The notes under the pieces: model-generated
What the model saw: the letters and a program-made list of their open reading frames with translations, nothing else
The model's database searches: none
What the model was told of the DNA's origin: nothing
Made by a program: the position numbers and the translations under genes
Shown: piece after piece, positions 5,510 to 9,522 of the stretch
Numbering within the stretch: the first letter of the stretch is position 1
How the letters are laid out: every line of letters starts with the position of its first letter
Assembly: GCA_022704585.1 (NCBI GenBank)
Contig: JAKJGD010000041.1
Span: 1-9,522, forward strand
From: Spirochaetota bacterium
Lineage (GTDB): Bacteria; Spirochaetota; UBA4802; UBA5550
Direction: 5' to 3'
Length of the DNA: 9,522 bases

Positions 5510-6646
5510 TCAGGAATTCCGCTCGGTTTCGCGCGCGATGACCATCCGCTGGACCTCGCTGGTCCCCTCGTAGATGGTGGTCACGCGCGCGTCCCGGTAC
5601 AGCCGCTCGACCTTGTTGTCCCTGATATAGCCGTATCCCCCGAAGATCTGGAGGGCCCGGTAGGCGCACCGGTTGAGCGCCTCGGTGGCATAGAGCTTCG
5701 CGATTGAGGCCTCCCTCGTAAAGGAGGCCTTCGCGTCCTTGAGGGAAGCGGCGCTCCACGTAAGGAGGGCCGCGGCATCGTAGTCCACGGCGATGTCCGC
5801 GATCATATGCTGGATGGCCTGGTGCCTGATTATGGCCTTCCCGAACTGCCGCCGCTCGCCGGCGTACAAGACGCCCTCGTGCAGGCACGCCGCGATCATG
5901 CCGGTCGCCTGTGAGGCAATGCCGATCCTTCCGCTGTCAAGCGCGTCAAGCGCGATCGTGAGCCCCATGCCCGGCCTGCCCAGCATGTTCGCCGCCGGCA
6001 CCTCGCACTCGTCCAGGACGATCTCGACCGTGTCCGATGCGCGGAGCCCCATCTTGCGCTCCTCCTTCCCCACGGAAAGCCCCTTCGCGCCGGCAGGCAC
6101 GAGGAAGGCGGACAGCCCGTTCTTCTCCTTCGAAGTCCGCGCGATGACGACGAAGACCCCGGCGTGCTTCCCGTTCGTTATGAACTGCTTGGTCCCGTTC
6201 AGCACGTAGGACTTTCCCTTCTTGACCGCCGCGGTTGTGAGCGACGAGGGGTCGGAGCCGGCCCCCGGCTCGGTGAGGGCGAAGGCGCCCACGTGTTCGC
6301 CGGCGGCCAGCGGCCGGAGGAAGCCCTTCTTCTGGTCCTCGTCCCCGTATTCCAGGATCGGCCCGGTGACAAGGTTCGTGACGCTCAGGGTCACGGCGAC
6401 CGACGCGCAGGAATAGGCGATCTCCTGGAGCGCGAGGCTGTAGCTCACCGCGCCCGCGCCCGAGCCGCCGTACTGCTCCGGCACCATCATGCCGAACAGG
6501 CCGAGGCCGCCGAGCTTCTTGATTATGGCGCCGGGATACTCCCCGCGCTCGTTGTAGTACTGCGCGACCGGCTCAATCTCGCTTCTCGCGAACTCCCGGA
6601 TCATGTCGCGGATCATTATCTGTTCTTCTGTGAGGTGAAGGTTCAT
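5510..6646 (-). CDS. Acyl-CoA dehydrogenase (short/medium-chain type, FAD-dependent)
   Basis: The product is 378 aa, full length for the family. It introduces a trans-2,3 double bond into acyl-CoA and passes electrons to an electron-transfer flavoprotein in the cytoplasm. Seen in order: the N-terminal helical domain (LTEEQIMIRDMIREFARSEIEP), the FAD/substrate signature FALTEPGAGSD (122-132), the beta-domain, and the C-terminal helices with RRQFGKAI and the second signature around QIFGGYGYIRDNKVERLYRDARV. The catalytic base is Glu360 in YEGTSEVQRMVIAR, the position used by short- and medium-chain enzymes. The exact substrate (butyryl-CoA or other) cannot be read. ATG 6646 is preceded by AGGGAG, which overlaps the TAG stop of the regulator gene nine bases upstream, so the two genes are almost certainly cotranscribed. 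The 3' end meets the thiolase tail to tail with no terminator between. Confidence 0.95.
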   Translation of the reverse strand: MNLHLTEEQIMIRDMIREFARSEIEPVAQYYNERGEYPGAIIKKLGGLGLFGMMVPEQYGGSGAGAVSYSLALQEIAYSCASVAVTLSVTNLVTGPILEYGDEDQKKGFLRPLAAGEHVGAFALTEPGAGSDPSSLTTAAVKKGKSYVLNGTKQFITNGKHAGVFVVIARTSKEKNGLSAFLVPAGAKGLSVGKEERKMGLRASDTVEIVLDECEVPAANMLGRPGMGLTIALDALDSGRIGIASQATGMIAACLHEGVLYAGERRQFGKAIIRHQAIQHMIADIAVDYDAAALLTWSAASLKDAKASFTREASIAKLYATEALNRCAYRALQIFGGYGYIRDNKVERLYRDARVTTIYEGTSEVQRMVIARETERNS

Positions 6647-6655
6647 GGCTGCTCC

Positions 6656-7207
6656 CTACGGCGTGTACAGGGTTACGATAAGTACTGTTTCGGTGCTCCC
6701 CTGGTTTTTCAGTTTGTGGCGTATCCCCGAATCGAAGTGGAGCGTCTCGTCCTTTTTCAGCAGGTGCTTTTTCTGGCCGACCGTGACCTCGACCGAGCCC
6801 TTGAGCACGTAGATGAACTCCTCGCCCTCGTGCTGGTAACTGACGCCGTGGTGCTCGGAGCGGGGCGGGATGAAGATCCTGAACGCGCGCAGATGGTCTT
6901 TCTTCGCCTGGGGCGTGAGGACCTCGTACTGGTACGCCTCCTCCCGCTTGCGGAAATCGCTTATCCGCCGCTTCTCCAGGTCCCGGTCGTGTCCGCCTCC
7001 CTTTTCCAGAAGCTCGGCCGGGTCCACGGTAAGGACGCGCGCTATCCTCAGCATGTCCCCCACCGGGGCGAAGCCCCTGCCCTCCTCGATCTCGGCAAGG
7101 TGCGCCTCCGGGAGCCCCGTTTTTTTCGAGAGCTCCTCGACGCTCATCTTCCGCTTCTTTCTCAGGGCGGCAATCTTCAGTCCCGTGGTGTTTGTATCGT
7201 TCGGCAT
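6656..7207 (-). CDS. XRE-family regulator with C-terminal cupin domain
   Basis: The product is 183 aa. Residues about 10-64 form an XRE helix-turn-helix (LKIAALRKKRKMSVEELSKKTGLPEAHLAEIEEGR, then the APVGDMLRIARVLTVDPAELL helices). A linker follows, then a cupin_2 beta-barrel at about 110-180 (YQHEGEEFIYVLKGSVEVTVG, then DETLHFDSGIRHKL), with His126, Glu129 or Glu130 and His164 as possible metal or ligand contacts. This is the common HTH-cupin architecture, in which the cupin senses a small metabolite. GGAG seven bases before ATG 7207 fixes the start. It lies nine bases upstream of the acyl-CoA dehydrogenase gene in the same orientation, so it probably controls that gene and itself; an acyl-CoA or related ligand is a guess from the neighbour. 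The 57-nt gap behind the propeller gene shows no clear promoter. Confidence 0.92.
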   Translation of the reverse strand: MPNDTNTTGLKIAALRKKRKMSVEELSKKTGLPEAHLAEIEEGRGFAPVGDMLRIARVLTVDPAELLEKGGGHDRDLEKRRISDFRKREEAYQYEVLTPQAKKDHLRAFRIFIPPRSEHHGVSYQHEGEEFIYVLKGSVEVTVGQKKHLLKKDETLHFDSGIRHKLKNQGSTETVLIVTLYTP

Positions 7208-7265
7208 ATTATTTCTCCAGGCGCTTCCCGCGCGCGTAAATCACTTCCCCGGCCCGGCGGCCCCG

Positions 7266-9522
7266 CTACAGGGACCCGAGCGAAACCACTTCACCGTTAT
7301 CAAGCCCGACGAACGCCGCGTTTCCGACAACCGTGACCGGCGTGTTTATTCCCGCTGCAAGGCCCTCTTTCCAGTTCAGGTCGCCTGACGCGGCATCGAG
7401 CGCGTAGACCGTGTTCCCGCTGGGGACAAGAACGCTGTTTCCGAAGACCTCCGGACCGGTCAGGATGGGCGCCCTGGCGCGGAACTCCCACTGCTTCGCC
7501 CCGCTGCGGACGCCGACGGCATAGAACATGCCGTCCTCGGAACCAAAGAAGACGGAGTCGCCGTGGAAGGCGGGGGCCGAGAGGAGCGGCTTGTTCGCCC
7601 TGAACACCCACTTGACCCATCCGCTCCGCGCGTCGATCGCGTAGAAGCTGCCGCTGTAGCAGCCGACGAACAGGTATCCCCTGTATATTTTCGGCGACGA
7701 GGTGAATATCCGGCCGTCGGTATCGCAGGACCATCGAACCGACCCGTCCCGCGCGTTCAGGGCATAGACGCGGGAGCGGTCCGTGCCCACGTACAGGAGG
7801 CCGTCATCGTAGGTGATGGAGCTGAAGATCCCCTCTTCAAGGTTCCGCTCCCACACGGCCCTGCCGTCCGGCGCGAAAGCCTGCACCATCCCGTAGCTGG
7901 TCGCAATGTAGATCCGGTCTTTTTCCACGATCGGCTCAGCCCCGAACAGGAGCGGGCCTTCGACCTTCTTCTTCCAGTTAAGCGCCCCGGTATTGATGTT
8001 AACGGAGCAGAGATAACCGTTCACGGTGACGACGTAGACCGCCGCGTTGTCAGTGGCCGGGGTCGAGCGTGCGGGGCTCCCCAGGGGCGTGCTCCAGCGC
8101 CGTGCGCCGGCCATGGTGAGCCCGGTCAGGACGCCGTTTTTTGTCGTGGCCACGATCATGTTGTTCCGGCTTACCGGGCGCGATGTGACCGTTGACGCCA
8201 GGTTGGTTCTCCAGCGTGTCCGCCTGCCGGGGTGTTTTTCCCTGTACACGGGGATATTCACCGCCAGGCGCGCATCGATGCGCTTTTTCTCGCCGGGCGC
8301 GAGCTTCACGGTCTGTTTGAACGTGACATAGCCGTCGGCTTTCACCTCCACCAGGGTGCCAATGCCGGCCTCCTGGGTTATCGTCACGGTATCACGTCCC
8401 CTGAGATTCGAATCGATATATATTTCGCTTCCCTTAACCGAAGATACGATTGTAAGAACCGGTTTCGGCTTGCCGGTCGCTTCCCGCTGCTTGCGGGCCA
8501 GATCAACCTGCTGCCTGCGGTCGATCTCCTCCTGGCGCTTCCGCGCCTGCTCCTGCTGCTGTTTCTGAGCCTGCTCCGCCTGCTGTTTGCGTGCCAGTTC
8601 CTGCTGCTTTCGTGCGAGATCCTCCTGTTGTTTACGCTTCAGGTTTTCCTGCTGCTTTCGGGCAAACTCCTGCTGCTGTTTGCGTTCCAGCTCCGCCTGC
8701 TGCTTTCGGGCAAGCTCCTGCTGCTGCTTGCGTGCTAGATCTTCCTGTTGTTTGCGCTTCAGGTTTTCCTGCTGCTTTAGGGCAAGCTCCTGCTGTTGTT
8801 TGCGTTCCAGCTCCGCCTGCTGCTTTAGGGCAAGCTCCTGCTGCTGCTTGCGTGCAAGATTCTCCTGTTGTTTGCGCTCCAGCTCCGCCTGCTGCCTGCC
8901 GGCGATTTCCTCACGCTGCTTACGGGCAAGCTCTTCCTTCTCCTTGACAGCCTGCTCTTCCTGCTGCTTCTTCGCTATCTCCTCCCGTTCCCTGCGGGCC
9001 TGATCTTCCTTTTCCCTGCGGGCCTGCTCCTCTTTCCGTCTGAGGGCCTGCTCTTCGCGCAGTTTTTTCGCCGCTTCCTCGCGCAGCCTGGTGAATTCGG
9101 CCTCCTCGCGCGCGATCTCGGCCCCCGTCTTTCCCTGGACGATCTCTCCGGCGCTGCCAACCAGCTCGCCCCGCGTTCCGACGTACAGCGGCTGCGCTCC
9201 GCTTTCCGCGATCAGGCTCCGGCCATTTTCATAGAGCCGCACCCGCCAGTAGTACTCGCCCGGTGGAATAGCGTCAATGTCGGCATGGTCTTCCATCGTG
9301 TTCCTGACGGCCACCACGTTCACGAATCCCCTGTCGCGGGAAAGCTCAAGGAGGCGTGCGCCCCTGAAGTCGCTCACGGTCCAGGGGAACCGCACGGTCA
9401 CGCGCTTCGCGCCGTCAATGTCCGCGGTGCCCGTTATCCGGGGAGCGCCCGGACGCACCGTGCCGGCGGCCACCACCGTGAACCTGTCCGCGGCCGATGC
9501 TACTTCTCTGCCATCGCCCCGC
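7266..9522 (-). CDS. Fn3-like / octad-repeat helix / PEGA / eight-bladed PQQ-like propeller protein, 5' end beyond window
   Basis: The frame is open to the right edge, so the true start lies outside; GTG 9476 is only the first possible start codon. About 751 residues are seen (numbers below count from 9476). Residues 10-100 resemble an Fn3-like or FecR-associated domain (FPWTVSDFRGARLLELSRDRGF, then GEYYWRVRLYENGR). Residues 115-333 are a long charged Lys/Gln/Glu helix with an 8-residue repeat. Residues 339-404 are a PEGA domain (GSEIYIDSNLRGRDTVTI, ADGYVTFKQTVKLAPGEKKRI). Residues 420-736 are a PQQ/BamB-like propeller: eight conserved Trp at 422, 461, 501, 542, 582, 623, 663 and 702, spaced 39-41 residues, imply eight blades. 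A surface or periplasmic role is likely, but the signal sequence is not visible. No quinoprotein catalytic residues are apparent, so a structural or binding role fits better than dehydrogenase activity. The gene may be cotranscribed with the regulator downstream. Confidence 0.88.
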   Translation of the reverse strand, partial: RGDGREVASAADRFTVVAAGTVRPGAPRITGTADIDGAKRVTVRFPWTVSDFRGARLLELSRDRGFVNVVAVRNTMEDHADIDAIPPGEYYWRVRLYENGRSLIAESGAQPLYVGTRGELVGSAGEIVQGKTGAEIAREEAEFTRLREEAAKKLREEQALRRKEEQARREKEDQARREREEIAKKQQEEQAVKEKEELARKQREEIAGRQQAELERKQQENLARKQQQELALKQQAELERKQQQELALKQQENLKRKQQEDLARKQQQELARKQQAELERKQQQEFARKQQENLKRKQQEDLARKQQELARKQQAEQAQKQQQEQARKRQEEIDRRQQVDLARKQREATGKPKPVLTIVSSVKGSEIYIDSNLRGRDTVTITQEAGIGTLVEVKADGYVTFKQTVKLAPGEKKRIDARLAVNIPVYREKHPGRRTRWRTNLASTVTSRPVSRNNMIVATTKNGVLTGLTMAGARRWSTPLGSPARSTPATDNAAVYVVTVNGYLCSVNINTGALNWKKKVEGPLLFGAEPIVEKDRIYIATSYGMVQAFAPDGRAVWERNLEEGIFSSITYDDGLLYVGTDRSRVYALNARDGSVRWSCDTDGRIFTSSPKIYRGYLFVGCYSGSFYAIDARSGWVKWVFRANKPLLSAPAFHGDSVFFGSEDGMFYAVGVRSGAKQWEFRARAPILTGPEVFGNSVLVPSGNTVYALDAASGDLNWKEGLAAGINTPVTVVGNAAFVGLDNGEVVSLGSL
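8481..8984 (-). repeat. 24-nt (8-residue) tandem repeat array within the propeller gene
   Basis: About 21 degenerate copies of a 24-nt unit encode variants of LARKQQQE (residues about 165-332 counted from 9476). Within it a higher-order unit of five octads is duplicated: residues 215-254 (8715-8834) and 255-293 (8598-8714) differ at only three residues plus the loss of one Gln. CAG-rich codons give long CTG runs on the plus strand. The protein segment should be one long, highly charged helix or coiled coil separating the Fn3-like domain from PEGA and the propeller. Confidence 0.85.

Noticed and set aside
4641..5573. 310-codon plus-strand frame inside the thiolase
   Set aside because: It is a frame-shifted shadow with Arg/Gly/His-rich composition. 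The true frame carries all thiolase catalytic residues.
6164..7336. 390-codon plus-strand open frame across the dehydrogenase and regulator genes
   Set aside because: It overlaps two clear minus-strand genes with full family motifs and has no recognisable domain; it is a shadow.
8481..8984. CRISPR array possibility for the regular repeats
   Set aside because: The repeats are contiguous without unique spacers and keep an open frame, so they are protein-coding tandem repeats.
8591..9003. Plus-strand Cys-rich open frames opposite the octad repeats
   Set aside because: They are artefacts of CTG/TGC repetition on the complementary strand of Gln/Lys codons; the minus frame continues into PEGA and the propeller.

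Overview
The window is a G+C-rich stretch of bacterial chromosome. It holds four complete and two edge-truncated protein genes on both strands, plus one short A+T-richer insertion between genes. A LysM-type cell-wall domain behind a membrane anchor, a PEGA-plus-beta-propeller protein and fatty-acid/acetoacetyl-CoA enzymes suggest a Gram-negative-type bacterium. The FecR-like/PEGA/PQQ-propeller and LysM phrasing recalls Spirochaetota or Desulfobacterota-like lineages. That placement is a guess from protein style; no rRNA or tRNA is present to settle it.

Layout. (1) 1-809, minus strand: the N-terminal 269 residues of a membrane-anchored Asp-box (BNR, sialidase-like) propeller protein, cut by the left edge. 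(2) 810-1143: an A+T-rich divergent promoter region ending in a very strong GC hairpin. (3) 1144-3528 and 3525-4106, plus strand: a translationally coupled pair. The first is a 794-aa single-pass membrane protein with a large unrecognised N-terminal part and a C-terminal LysM-like region; the second is a 193-aa soluble protein I do not recognise. (4) 4107-4306: a 200-bp non-coding element with 16-bp terminal inverted repeats (15/16 match) and a 4-bp TTAG target duplication, read here as a MITE. (5) 4333-5508, plus strand: a thiolase. (6) 5510-6646 and 6656-7207, minus strand: an acyl-CoA dehydrogenase behind an XRE-cupin regulator, convergent with the thiolase. (7) 7266-9522, minus strand: the C-terminal 751 residues of a multidomain protein (Fn3-like region, long 8-residue-repeat helix, PEGA, eight-bladed PQQ-like propeller), cut by the right edge.

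How it fits together. The thiolase and the acyl-CoA dehydrogenase both act on acyl-CoA thioesters and probably serve beta-oxidation or a butyrate/acetoacetyl-CoA pathway, with the XRE-cupin protein as likely local regulator. The most notable feature is the MITE. Removing it with one TTAG copy would leave the 193-aa gene's stop only 22 nt before the thiolase ATG, so it appears to have landed inside a former operon. It carries its own intrinsic-terminator-like hairpin. The membrane LysM protein with its coupled partner, and the octad-repeat/PEGA/propeller protein, are the least understood coding parts.
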